Assembly (NCBI GenBank): GCA_028824125.1
Contig: JAPPES010000142.1
Coordinates: forward strand, 1 to 59,343
Length of the DNA stretch: 59,343 nt
Direction: 5' to 3'
From: Candidatus Poribacteria bacterium
GTDB lineage: Bacteria; Poribacteria; WGA-4E; WGA-3G
Below the pieces are notes generated by a model. It saw only the letters and a list, made by a program, of their open reading frames with translations, did not search any database and was not told the origin of the DNA. A program made the translations under genes and the position numbers. This document shows, in pieces, positions 19,879-28,196 of this stretch (positions are counted from its first letter, which is position 1; each line of letters opens with the position of its first letter).

Positions 19879-21378
19879 CTACATCCCATTTACATCAGCG
19901 CTTAACCTTTGAATTGCACCACGCCAGTCAGCAAGTTTTTCATTTCGCTGCTGAGCGTTCAGCTGAGGCGAAAAGAGGCGGTCAATTTTTCGGTGGTTTT
20001 CAAGTTCGTCAATATCCTTCCAAACACCCATAGTAATTCCTGCCAAGTAAGCAGCACCGAGTCCGGTTGTTTCAATTCGTTCAGGCCGTTCCACATCTAT
20101 ACCTAAAATATCTGCTTGAAACTGCATCAAGAAATTATTGGCAACAGCACCGCCATCCACGCGTAAACGCTCAAGCGAAGTACCAGCATCTCCTAACATT
20201 GCACTGACCACATCTGCTGATTGATACGCAATTGATTCTAATGTTGCACGGACAATATGTTCGCGGATTGTGCCTCGCGTTAACCCGAAGATAGCACCTC
20301 TGACTTCAGCATTCCAGTAGGGGGCACCGAGACCAGTGAATGCTGGCACAACAATAGTCCCCGCTGAATCATCTACACGATTTGCAATAATCTCTGTCTC
20401 TTCTGCAGATTCTATTATTTGTAGACCATCCCTGAGCCATTGCACAGCAGCACCCGCAATAAATACACTCCCTTCCAATGCGTACATCGGTTTCTCATCA
20501 AGACTACAAGCAAGTGTGGTTAATAGTCCGGACTTTGATTCGACTCTATTCGCGCCGGTGTTTAGCATCAGAAAACATCCGGTACCGTAAGTGTTTTTTC
20601 CCATTCCTGGTTTCAGGCAGAGCTGACCGAACAGCGCAGATTGTTGATCACCAGCAACACCGGCAATTGGAATCTCCGCCAGAAGTGGAATTTTTGCCAC
20701 GCCAAAACGACTTGCAGATGGGCAAACTTCCGGTAAAATCGCTTTCGGGATATTAAAAATCTCTAAGAGCGTCTCATCCCAAGAAAACGTATCAATGTTA
20801 AAGAGCAAAGTCCGCGAGGCGTTTGTATAATCAGTCTTATGGACGGTCCCATTTGTCAATTTCCACAGAAGCCATGTATCAATAGTCCCGAAAGCAAGTT
20901 CACCACGTTCTGCCTTTTTCCGTGCCCCACTTACTTTGTCAAGAATCCATGCTACCTTTGTTGCAGAAAAATAAGGATCAATCACAAGTCCCGTTTTGGT
21001 TTTTACGTGTGCTGCTACACCTTTTTGTGCGTTGAGGTGGGTGCAGATATCGGTTGTGCGGCGGCATTGCCACACAATCGCTGGGTGGATCGGCTTTCCA
21101 GTCTTGCGATCCCATACAACAGTGGTTTCGCGTTGATTGGTAATACCGATTGCCAAGATGTTACGCTTGATTCCAGATTCCTGTAACACATCCGTAATAG
21201 CGGCTTGTGTAGCATCCCAAATTTCGTCAGGATCATGTTCTACCCATCCGGGATGTGGGTAATGTTGATCGAATTCCTGATACCCTTGTGATACAATGTT
21301 ACCTTGTGCGTCCACAAGTAGGACCGTGGAACCGGTTGTCCCTTGGTCAATTGAAAGGATGTAAGCAGGACTTGACAT
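19879..21378 (-). CDS. glpK: Glycerol kinase
   Basis: 499 residues, the standard length. It phosphorylates glycerol to sn-glycerol-3-phosphate. FGGY-family motifs: the phosphate-binding ILSIDQGTTGSTVLL, ITNQRETTVVWD, GEL-region AERGELAFGTIDTWLLW, KNTYGTGCFLMLN and the C-terminal RVDGGAVANNFLMQ. It is first in a two-gene unit with the sensor kinase; no glpF or glpD is nearby. GGAACAG precedes the ATG at about 4-10 nt. Confidence 0.97.
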   Translation of the reverse strand: MSSPAYILSIDQGTTGSTVLLVDAQGNIVSQGYQEFDQHYPHPGWVEHDPDEIWDATQAAITDVLQESGIKRNILAIGITNQRETTVVWDRKTGKPIHPAIVWQCRRTTDICTHLNAQKGVAAHVKTKTGLVIDPYFSATKVAWILDKVSGARKKAERGELAFGTIDTWLLWKLTNGTVHKTDYTNASRTLLFNIDTFSWDETLLEIFNIPKAILPEVCPSASRFGVAKIPLLAEIPIAGVAGDQQSALFGQLCLKPGMGKNTYGTGCFLMLNTGANRVESKSGLLTTLACSLDEKPMYALEGSVFIAGAAVQWLRDGLQIIESAEETEIIANRVDDSAGTIVVPAFTGLGAPYWNAEVRGAIFGLTRGTIREHIVRATLESIAYQSADVVSAMLGDAGTSLERLRVDGGAVANNFLMQFQADILGIDVERPERIETTGLGAAYLAGITMGVWKDIDELENHRKIDRLFSPQLNAQQRNEKLADWRGAIQRLSADVNGM

Positions 21379-21612
21379 TTTCTGTTCCGAGACATATCTG
21401 ATTTCCTCTATTTTAGCCTAAACATAGAAGTAAATCAAGCGAAAATGCCATGATGCAGGGGTATTTAGTTTCAGGACTTACACACAAGCGGTAGGCGGGG
21501 AATGCCTTAAGCAGCATGCGCGTACGGCATGCTGCGGGTTTGAAACCCCGATTGGACAGAGTGAGGCGGACAAAATCGGGCTTCCAAAGCCCTCCAACAA
21601 GAAAATCAGGCA

Positions 21613-21667
21613 CTAAAATGGCGTTTCTGGTGCGATTCGCAAACCTCACCAGAAACGCCAATTTTAG
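21613..21667. repeat. 20-bp-arm palindrome
   Basis: CTAAAATGGCGTTTCTGGTG and its near-perfect complement CACCAGAAACGCCA-ATTTTAG enclose a 14-nt loop. It lies upstream of glpK among other repeat fragments (a family A end at about 21473, GGGGAATGCC blocks). It might act as a terminator or be a stand-alone palindromic repeat. Confidence 0.55.
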
Positions 21668-21752
21668 AGCATGAACCCATCTTTCTTGTCTAAACCAAAA
21701 TTTCAGAGTTATCGGATTGACAAGATTGTGTAATTTGCTTTGTAACACAAAC

Positions 21753-22028
21753 TAAATGAAAATTTAATTATTAATAATACGGGGAGTTATGAGAAAACAC
21801 GCAACTGTAAGCTGCACACTTAAGCTTGTGCAGGAAACGGTAAGCATTAATTTCTCCTCATAAAAAATCTAACTAAACATTTAATAACTATTTGGGGCGA
21901 TGTGCGTAGGATCGCGCCCGAAAATACAATTTGAAATATCAAGAACAGATTCAGGGATTTAAATCTCTTCTGAACTAACCTCTGGTCTCAGGTCTGTGCC
22001 TGTTCGTTGAGCAGACCTTCCGTTTTTT
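21753..22028 (+). ncRNA. Candidate structured small RNA with intrinsic terminator
   Basis: A consensus -35 TTGACA at 21717-21722 and a weaker -10-like TGTAAC at 21741-21746 precede a stretch with several hairpins: TTATGAG (21787) with CTCATAA (21857), CTGCACA/TGTGCAG (21812-21833), and GGGGCGAT/ATCGCGCCC (21894-21919). It ends in an AGGTCTG/CAGACCT stem (21990-22018) followed by TCCGTTTTTT, a good intrinsic terminator. No open frame of note, and the next gene begins 690 nt later, so a leader role is unlikely. It does not look like tmRNA, RNase P RNA, SRP RNA or 5S. The 5' end is a guess. Confidence 0.45.
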
Positions 22029-22281
22029 GGGTTTCGGTTTGATTATCGTAAGTTTCCGGCAAACCGATTTTGCTATTTTAAACTAACGTTACTTATTATG
22101 GCATTGGTTACAAAAAATGTCAACCAAAACTATTTTCCAGTATTAAGTCGTTGGCGTGCAATAATATTCCAAACATTTTGCATACCGTATCCTTAAAGTA
22201 TACATTTCACCACAAACTTTGTCAAGTTTTTTGGACAGAAAATTGTAAAAGTTTGGTAATTTGTTGGATTTCTTATCGTTT

Positions 22282-22605
22282 TAACATAGGTTGCCACATA
22301 GTAGCACAAACTGTTAGATTGTGCCTGTGAGGACGCAAACTCAATGGAGATTAAAAAAATAAATCGGTAATGTGGCGAGGTTAGGAAGAAATCAACGGTA
22401 TGAATGCCATTTAGGCATTCCCCGCCTCGCTAGCAGCAGGGTACTCTTGTTTCATGCGGACCGAATTAATAAATTAATCTGCATTTAGATTGTGCCTGTG
22501 AGGACGCAAACTAACAGATTGCGCCACGGAATCTTCCGAAAAATGGATCATTCTCTATAAAAAACGGTGTTTGTAGGTTTAAAATCCTATAAGTAGCAAT
22601 TTTGC
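22282..22605. repeat. Family D repeat carrying a family C element
   Basis: TTAGATTGTGCCTGTGAGGA (continuing CGCAAACT) occurs at about 22315 and again at about 22485. Between the copies lies a family C element with ends GAGATTAAAAAAATAAAT and AATTAATAAATTAATCT, itself containing AATCAACGGTATGAATGCC. The tail CGGAATCTTCCGAAAAATGG to about 22605 matches 30128-30275. No gene is seen between 22030 and 22721. Confidence 0.6.
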
Positions 22606-22721
22606 CTAAATTGTTCAACTATTTTTTGTGTGTAGCAGGTTAATCAAAATCTGCTTGCAATATATCGGATCAAATTATAAAATACGCGCAAGTTTAACGA
22701 AATTTCAGGAGAATCTCCCAA

Positions 22722-23672
22722 ATGCTAAAAGCTGGATTTATCGGAGCAGGCGGACGCAGCCAAGGCGCACACTATCCAAACGTCAATCGTCTTGAAGATG
22801 ATGTTGAGATGTCTGCAGCGTGTGAACTTGATGAGGGAAAACTTGCACAGGTGGCACAAAAATATGAATTTCCACATACGTTCACAGATCACCGCAAGAT
22901 GTTGGATACGATGGAGTTAGACGTTGTATACTGTGTGATGAACGAAAAGTGGATTTTGCAACCAGCATTAGACTGCCTCAATGCGGGAAAGCATCTATTT
23001 ATAGAAAAACCACCCGGCGCAACGAGTGATGAAACACAACAATTATTGGAAGCAGCAGTTGCAAACGATGTTTACTGTATGGTCGGTTTTCAACGCAGAT
23101 ATGCCGCTGTTACGCGCGAAGCGATGCGGCGAGTCGCTGAAAAAGGTCCCGTTTCATTAGCAGTCACAACATTTAACAAGCAGATGATCGGTGGCAATCG
23201 AGAATTTACCACAACGCTTTGGAACGATGTCTGTCACGTGGTGGATCTACTGCGTTATATGGCAGGTGGTGAACCGGTTGAAGTCACAGCACATCGCGAC
23301 ACCTTCGGTGCAGAACAACGCAATTTTTACACCGCTTTTGTCCGTTTTGATAACAATGTCACAGGCGTTGTCTTCGGTAATCGTGCATCAGGTGGACGCG
23401 TGCTGCGCTCTGAATTGCACGGAGTCGGCATCGGATGTTACATGAAAATCCCAGAAGAAATAGAAATTTATGAGAATAACCAAAGGAATGTAATGGGAGG
23501 TTGGGAAGTTGATGGCGTAGACGAACGCGATTCTCCGAGTTATGAAGGTGTGCTCACAATGCATCAACACTTTATAGACTGCGTACAGAATAAAAAAGTC
23601 CCACTGACTGACCTACGTGATGTCATTCACTCTATCCACCTTGTTGACCAAATAGAGGGTCCCTTACCTTAG
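22722..23672 (+). CDS. Gfo/Idh/MocA-family oxidoreductase
   Basis: 316 residues. Rossmann motif GFIGAGGRSQGAHYPN, conserved IEKPPGATSDE, and a C-terminal substrate domain with NDVCHVVDLLRYM as the likely catalytic Asp-x-x-His segment. CAGGAGAA lies 8-9 nt before the ATG. It is followed after 21 nt by a phytanoyl-CoA dioxygenase family gene, also with a strong ribosome site, so the pair forms an operon. Such pairs suggest oxidation of a sugar or other small hydroxylated compound, but the substrate cannot be named. Confidence 0.9.
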   Translation: MLKAGFIGAGGRSQGAHYPNVNRLEDDVEMSAACELDEGKLAQVAQKYEFPHTFTDHRKMLDTMELDVVYCVMNEKWILQPALDCLNAGKHLFIEKPPGATSDETQQLLEAAVANDVYCMVGFQRRYAAVTREAMRRVAEKGPVSLAVTTFNKQMIGGNREFTTTLWNDVCHVVDLLRYMAGGEPVEVTAHRDTFGAEQRNFYTAFVRFDNNVTGVVFGNRASGGRVLRSELHGVGIGCYMKIPEEIEIYENNQRNVMGGWEVDGVDERDSPSYEGVLTMHQHFIDCVQNKKVPLTDLRDVIHSIHLVDQIEGPLP

Positions 23673-23693
23673 GTGAATTAGGAGGCTAAAGAG

Positions 23694-24557
23694 ATGCTTG
23701 ACGAACGTCATCTCCAGCATCAAATTACTGACGAACAACTGTGCGCGTTAAATGCGGATGGATTTTTTACCGTTGAAGACGCACTGCCTTTGGAACTTGT
23801 TATCCAGTTAGAACAACGCGTTGATGCTATCTATAAAACGCATTTAAATGCTGAATATGACCCATACGCCAAAAGACGGATGACACCACACGACAACTTT
23901 TTCTATCCGAATTTTCTTGGTAAAGACCAAATCTTTATCAACGTTTTGGATTGGTATAAGACTTTTCCAAAAGTATGGGGCATTTTGGGATGGAATATCT
24001 ACTCTTATCATAGTCATTTCATTATTACGCCGCCGCGCCCAGAATCTTCACGCGGTAATAAGTCGCCACTCGGTTGGCATCAAGACAGTGGCCGTGTTAA
24101 CATTGAAATTGAGAGTTCACCGCGTCCCCGTTTATCTATCAAAGTCGTCTATTGGTTGTCAGACTGCTCAGCGCAAGGGCGGGGAAATTTTTATGTTATC
24201 CCCGGCAGTCACCTGTGGGATACACTTGAACGATCAAAAGACGGCTCACTGCCTGAAGGTGCGACTGCTGTGTGTTGTAAACCTGGCGATGCAGTCTTTT
24301 TTGACCGACGTATATGGCATGCCCGCAGTGAAAACGATTCCGACATCACACGCAAGGGACTTTTTTACGGATACGGATACCGATGGCTGCGTAGCAAAGA
24401 CGATATGACCATTCCTTCTGAAATTTTTGAACAGAACGACCCAATTCGTCAACAACTGCTTGGCGGCGGCACCAATGCAAATGGTCATTTCTCCCCAAAG
24501 GATGCGGATGTCCCTTTGAAAGTTTGGCTTGAGGAAAAAGGTGTCATTTCAACTTAA
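23694..24557 (+). CDS. Phytanoyl-CoA dioxygenase (PhyH) family protein
   Basis: 287 residues, Fe(II)/2-oxoglutarate-dependent oxygenase fold. Iron ligands: the HxD of GWHQDSGRVN and the distal His of FFDRRIWHARSEN; the Arg a few residues on (HARSEN) would bind 2-oxoglutarate. The beta-barrel strand NFYVIPGSHLWDTLE is typical of the family. AGGAGG lies about 10 nt before the ATG. Members hydroxylate very varied substrates, so this is only a family assignment. Operon partner of the preceding oxidoreductase. Confidence 0.92.
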   Translation: MLDERHLQHQITDEQLCALNADGFFTVEDALPLELVIQLEQRVDAIYKTHLNAEYDPYAKRRMTPHDNFFYPNFLGKDQIFINVLDWYKTFPKVWGILGWNIYSYHSHFIITPPRPESSRGNKSPLGWHQDSGRVNIEIESSPRPRLSIKVVYWLSDCSAQGRGNFYVIPGSHLWDTLERSKDGSLPEGATAVCCKPGDAVFFDRRIWHARSENDSDITRKGLFYGYGYRWLRSKDDMTIPSEIFEQNDPIRQQLLGGGTNANGHFSPKDADVPLKVWLEEKGVIST

Positions 24558-24760
24558 AACTTGACATTATATCGAGTCTGTGGTATGCTTAAATCGCATC
24601 GTAGGTGGAAGGGGGTTACCACTCCCTGCCCACGGTGTATCGCATCTTTTGGATAGCGGCTTTCAACCCCGATTACACTATTTGTCTGAATCGCGGATTA
24701 GCACGGATTACACAAGTTGCCGGAACCAGAATTTGCAGGTTGAATGAAAAGGAGTAATTT

Positions 24761-25390
24761 ATGAATAACAAAGGATATAAATTTCGTGGTATGCCGCTTG
24801 TAGGGGCTGCCGTAAGAGAAATAATACTTGAGTTATATGCGGGAAAGGATGCAGTTTCTCAGAAACAAATAAGGGAAGATGTACCGGACTACCATTTAGA
24901 AAATGGAGGAAAACCCCCTGAAGCGAAGTTAGAAAACATGATTAGTTTTGCTGTTCAACGTTTAAGAGATAAAAAATGTGCCGAAAAAGTAGCGAAAGGT
25001 TATTGGCGATTCTTTCCGGATGATCCTAAACCATCTGTAACTGAAATGATTGGAGATGGGAGTGGTTGGGTTTACGTCTATTATTTTCCTACTCATCGAC
25101 AAAATGCTGTATCAAAAGGGAAATCTTCTTGGGAATGTAAAATTGGTCAAACTGATGGAGATCCTCATCAAAGGATTAAGGATCAAATTGGTAAATCTCC
25201 AGAGTCGTTCCCAGAAGAACCCGAAATTCCACTATTGATCAAAACAGATAGTCCAAAAGAAGTTGAGAAGGTAATTCATGGTATTCTAACAGCTTTGGGA
25301 AAATACAAGAAGAAAGCTCCTGGGAATGAGTGGTACATAACTTCACCGGACGAAGTGAAGAATCTTTTCGAAAAAAATTTTGGAAAATGA
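24761..25390 (+). CDS. Winged-helix + GIY-YIG (T5orf172-like) protein
   Basis: 209 residues. The N-terminal ~85 residues look like a winged helix (AAVREIILELYAGKDAVSQK...ISFAVQRLRDKK...GYWRFF). From about residue 100 a GIY-YIG-type domain begins: GWVYVYYFP (GIY strand), KIGQTDGDPHQRI (YIG strand with the usual Arg), and GNEWYITSPDEV (conserved Glu and Asn region). Such domains are nuclease-like and found in phage and mobile DNA. AAGGAG precedes the ATG. It stands alone on the plus strand. Role unknown; DNA binding and cleavage are plausible. Confidence 0.8.
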   Translation: MNNKGYKFRGMPLVGAAVREIILELYAGKDAVSQKQIREDVPDYHLENGGKPPEAKLENMISFAVQRLRDKKCAEKVAKGYWRFFPDDPKPSVTEMIGDGSGWVYVYYFPTHRQNAVSKGKSSWECKIGQTDGDPHQRIKDQIGKSPESFPEEPEIPLLIKTDSPKEVEKVIHGILTALGKYKKKAPGNEWYITSPDEVKNLFEKNFGK

Positions 25391-25519
25391 ATAAATCCAA
25401 CTTTACAGACAACACTATATACCCTATAGGTTGGGTTTCGCTGCGATCTATCCAACGGACATCTACATTTGGATTTTATTATCAAAATCACGTTATAACT
25501 AATTTATGAGGAATAAAAA

Positions 25520-26536
25520 ATGTTTCAAAACCTATTTATTAAATTTGTTGGAATTGCGCTACTAATCGCAGCGTTTTTAATTCCATTAGCTTTAGCGGAG
25601 AATGAAGTGGAAAAACCAGAAGAATTAAAAGTGGGCATGATAGCCCCAGATTTCACATTAAAAGATGAAACAGGGACTGAACGAAGTCTCAGTGAATTCT
25701 TAGGTGAGAAAAGCGTTGTCCTCGCCTTTTATCCGAAAGATTTTACCGGTGGCTGAACAGCTGAACTTCAGTCGCTCCGGGATAAATTGAGCGAGATAAA
25801 AGAAACCGAAACTGTCTTGTTCGGCGTAAGTGTAGACAGCGTTGACTCACATAAAAAATTTAAAGAACAAGAAAAGTTCGGATTCTCATTACTGGCAGAT
25901 ACAGAATTTGAGGTAAGCAAGCAGTACAGCGGTATTATGGAAAGGTTCAATGCTTCAAAACGAAGAACTTTTGTTATTGATAAGGCAGGATATATCCGTG
26001 CTATTGATAAAAATGTCAATACGAGTACACATGGCGAAGACGTTGTTCAACTGCTTAAAAAATCACTGCCAAAAATAGAAGTTGGACAACCTGCTCCTGA
26101 TTTCATTGCCAAGGATGGTGCAGGAAAATTGCATCAACTCAGCAAATTACGGGATAAAAAGAACGTGGTCTTAGCATTTTATCCGCGTGATTTTGGACGT
26201 GGCTGAACGGCTCAAGTTTGCTCGCTCCGTGATGAGTCGAGTAGTTTTGCTGAACACGATGTCCAAGTCTTTGGAATTACCATCAATGATGCCGAGTCGC
26301 ATCAGAAGTTTTCAGAAGAAAATAAACTGAACTTTCCACTTTTAGTGGACACGCAGAAAAACCTTGCCTTTCTCTTTGGTGCTGCCGCAGAAAAGTCCGA
26401 TAAACGTTTCAAGCGGTTGACGGTCATCATTGACAAAACAGGGAAAATCGTGAAAATTGACAAAGAGGTCAACCCAAGTACGCATGGGTCAGATTTAGTG
26501 AAATTCCTAAAAACCGTTGACACGTTGAAAAAATAG
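25520..26536 (+). CDS. Exported tandem peroxiredoxin with two selenocysteines
   Basis: Read with two in-frame UGA codons as Sec, this is 338 residues. Signal peptide MFQNLFIKFVGIALLIAAFL, probable cleavage after LALA (26). Domain 1: APDFTLKDE (42), AFYPKDFTGG-U79-TAELQS, later RRTFVID. Domain 2: APDFIAKDG (193), AFYPRDFGRG-U229-TAQVCS, later KRLTVIID. Each UGA falls exactly at the peroxidatic Cys of the PxxxTxxC motif, and homology continues in frame past both. Domain 2 has a Cys at +5 (Cys234), the resolving position of PrxQ/BCP; domain 1 has Gln there. Domain 2 has Gly in place of the motif Thr. A stem-loop follows each UGA at the same distance. GAGGAA precedes the ATG. It would reduce periplasmic peroxides; this is inference from the family. 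Confidence 0.9.
25754..25794 (+). promoter_or_regulatory. UGA-Sec codon 1 and candidate bacterial SECIS stem-loop
   Basis: UGA at 25754-25756. Downstream, TCGCTC (25772-25777) pairs perfectly with GAGCGA (25789-25794) around an 11-nt loop beginning CGGG. The loop starts 22 nt after the UGA, within the range of bacterial SECIS elements, which have a G in the apical loop for SelB recognition. Confidence 0.7.
26204..26241 (+). promoter_or_regulatory. UGA-Sec codon 2 and candidate bacterial SECIS stem-loop
   Basis: UGA at 26204-26206. CTCGCTC (26221-26227) pairs with GAG-T-CGAG (26234-26241), one bulged T, around the 6-nt loop CGTGAT. The loop starts 22 nt after the UGA, exactly as in the first element, and TCGCTCCGNGAT is shared by both. 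Confidence 0.7.
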
Positions 26537-26539
26537 TTG

Positions 26540-27151
26540 ATGACACAAAAGACTATAACGGCAGTCCCCGCCTGGATTGCATTGGGGACATCAGTTATTT
26601 TTAGCCCGTTCATTGTTCCAATTGTAACTGCTGTCTTCGTTATTCACAAACATGCAGGCACAAGCAAGGAAGTTGTCCTTTGGCTGACGATTGTAGCAAT
26701 TTTTGTTACAGTGCTACCGATATTAGCAATTACCTTGCTTGTTCGGTTTTCAAAGGTGAGCAATTTACATCTGCCCACCAAAGAAGAACGACTGATGCCC
26801 CTCTGCTTCACGCTAATCAGCATGGTTTTAGGAACTCTAATTCTGTACAAAATTGGGGCAAATCAAAAAATCATTTGGGCGTGCATAGCCTATATCGTAA
26901 ATAGTGTTGTATTTTTAGTCATTACGCCTTTATGGAAAATTAGTTTCCACACAAGTGTAACAACCGGATGTATTATGGTATTAGTGTTCCTTGTTGATTC
27001 TAATTTAGTGTGGCTTTTCTTGCTTATTCCGTTAATTGCTTGGGCACGCGTTTACCGCGAGCGGCACACACTCCTCCAAACCGTCGTTGGTACCCTATTA
27101 GCAATTGTCAATACAATGCTACTTTACTATTTTCTGCCAATATCGGGATGA
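26540..27151 (+). CDS. PAP2-like polytopic membrane protein
   Basis: 203 residues with about six membrane helices. A short stretch KISFHTSVTTG and then ARVYRERHTLLQTVVG recall the PSGH and SRxxxxxHxxxD blocks of type 2 phosphatidic acid phosphatases, but the first is degenerate and the final Asp is replaced. It could be an altered phosphatase or an inactive relative. It begins 3 nt after the selenoprotein stop codon, so the two are cotranscribed, suggesting that both act at the membrane or in the periplasm. The ATG at 26540 is used; TTG directly upstream is possible. Confidence 0.7.
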   Translation: MTQKTITAVPAWIALGTSVIFSPFIVPIVTAVFVIHKHAGTSKEVVLWLTIVAIFVTVLPILAITLLVRFSKVSNLHLPTKEERLMPLCFTLISMVLGTLILYKIGANQKIIWACIAYIVNSVVFLVITPLWKISFHTSVTTGCIMVLVFLVDSNLVWLFLLIPLIAWARVYRERHTLLQTVVGTLLAIVNTMLLYYFLPISG

Positions 27152-27163
27152 AGAAAAATGTGA

Positions 27164-27973
27164 TCATTCACCAGATGATTGATGCGCTAAAGGCGGTAGG
27201 TTATCCCAGTCACATTCCAAGCAGAAAAAACTTTTGCTGATTCGTTTCACATCGCCGTTACATTCTGGGCAGCTCGTCAAATGCTCAACCGCATCAGTCT
27301 CAGTTTCAGCGGATGGTGGGAACATGAGCAACTGACCTATCGGCATAGCAGACTCCCTGCTGGCAATATCTTGTTGTACCGCTTCAATTACCTCTTGTGC
27401 ATTGAGTTGGAGTGGGGGCGGCGCATTACTGGTAAGGTCGATAAATCCACTGCGAAAAAAGCGGATGGTTTCAGGGTCAGTCACACGACGGACGAATACT
27501 GTGAATTTCCCTGGTGCTACTAAATAAGCGGATGAATCAAGTATATGATGCTTCGCACTTAGAGAAAGTTCATAACCGTCATATTCAAAGATAGAATTGC
27601 CACGGTCCATCCAAATAATATCTGGAGTACTTTGAAACATTTCATGGAGTTCATAAAAACGGGTGACTGATAGAATTAAAGCGTATCGCTGATATGGATA
27701 CTGGGATAAAAGTTCAATTGGAAGAAAAGATTGCGGCTCAGAAATTTGTTGCAGATATGTTGTAAAAGCTTTATATGCTGCTTCCTGAGCACCTTGTAAA
27801 ACCGCAAGATTCTGTCTCTGAAGATTAAGAGCGCGCTCACCCGACTGCAAACTTGCAGATTCTCTGATGTAAAGTTCTGTTTGTACGTCAACGTCTACAG
27901 TGCTGTTTTCACTGCTCAGAACATGAAGACGATGTACCGGTTCTTCAACAGTTTTGAGGACAAAAGGCAACAT
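27164..27973 (-). CDS. Uncharacterised protein with C-terminal zinc ribbon
   Basis: 269 residues, not recognised. The C-terminal ~40 residues hold CPEC (about 235) and CLEC (about 251), a likely zinc ribbon. The central part is a mixed alpha/beta region (DIIWMDRGNSIFEYDGYELSLSAKHHILDSSAYLVAPGKFTVFVRRV). No signal peptide or membrane helix, so cytoplasmic. It is convergent with the PAP2-like gene (12 nt between stops) and divergent from yebC. Confidence 0.7.
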   Translation of the reverse strand: MLPFVLKTVEEPVHRLHVLSSENSTVDVDVQTELYIRESASLQSGERALNLQRQNLAVLQGAQEAAYKAFTTYLQQISEPQSFLPIELLSQYPYQRYALILSVTRFYELHEMFQSTPDIIWMDRGNSIFEYDGYELSLSAKHHILDSSAYLVAPGKFTVFVRRVTDPETIRFFRSGFIDLTSNAPPPLQLNAQEVIEAVQQDIASRESAMPIGQLLMFPPSAETETDAVEHLTSCPECNGDVKRISKSFFCLECDWDNLPPLAHQSSGE

Positions 27974-28196
27974 AACAACTTGTATAACTCCGTAAAACTA
28001 TAGATATGGCAATTGTAACACATCGTGTTTGTTTTGTTCAACCCCAATTCTTTATCCACATTTTATTTGTATCTTGTACGACTATGTGCTATAATATCTA
28101 TAGGTATTATCCAATTTCATATCTTCAGTTTTTGTATGCCCCTGATGCATACCAGGTTCCATTCCGTAAAACTGAAATTAAGAAAGGACACAGATA

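Noticed and set aside
21753..22028. Riboswitch for the Gfo/Idh gene at 22722
   Set aside because: The terminator ends about 690 nt before the gene, with several insertion elements between, so a cis-acting leader is unlikely.
24558..24760. A gene or RNA in the gap before the GIY-YIG gene
   Set aside because: Only short direct words (GCATCG, GGATTA) and a weak hairpin are visible; no frame or terminator supports a feature.
25520..26536. Reading the peroxiredoxin locus as a pseudogene broken by two nonsense mutations
   Set aside because: Both stops are UGA, both are exactly at the catalytic position, the frame is otherwise intact, and each is followed by a matching stem-loop. Two random nonsense changes would not be expected to do this.
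26537..26539. TTG as start of the PAP2-like gene
   Set aside because: An ATG follows immediately; TTG is possible but not needed.
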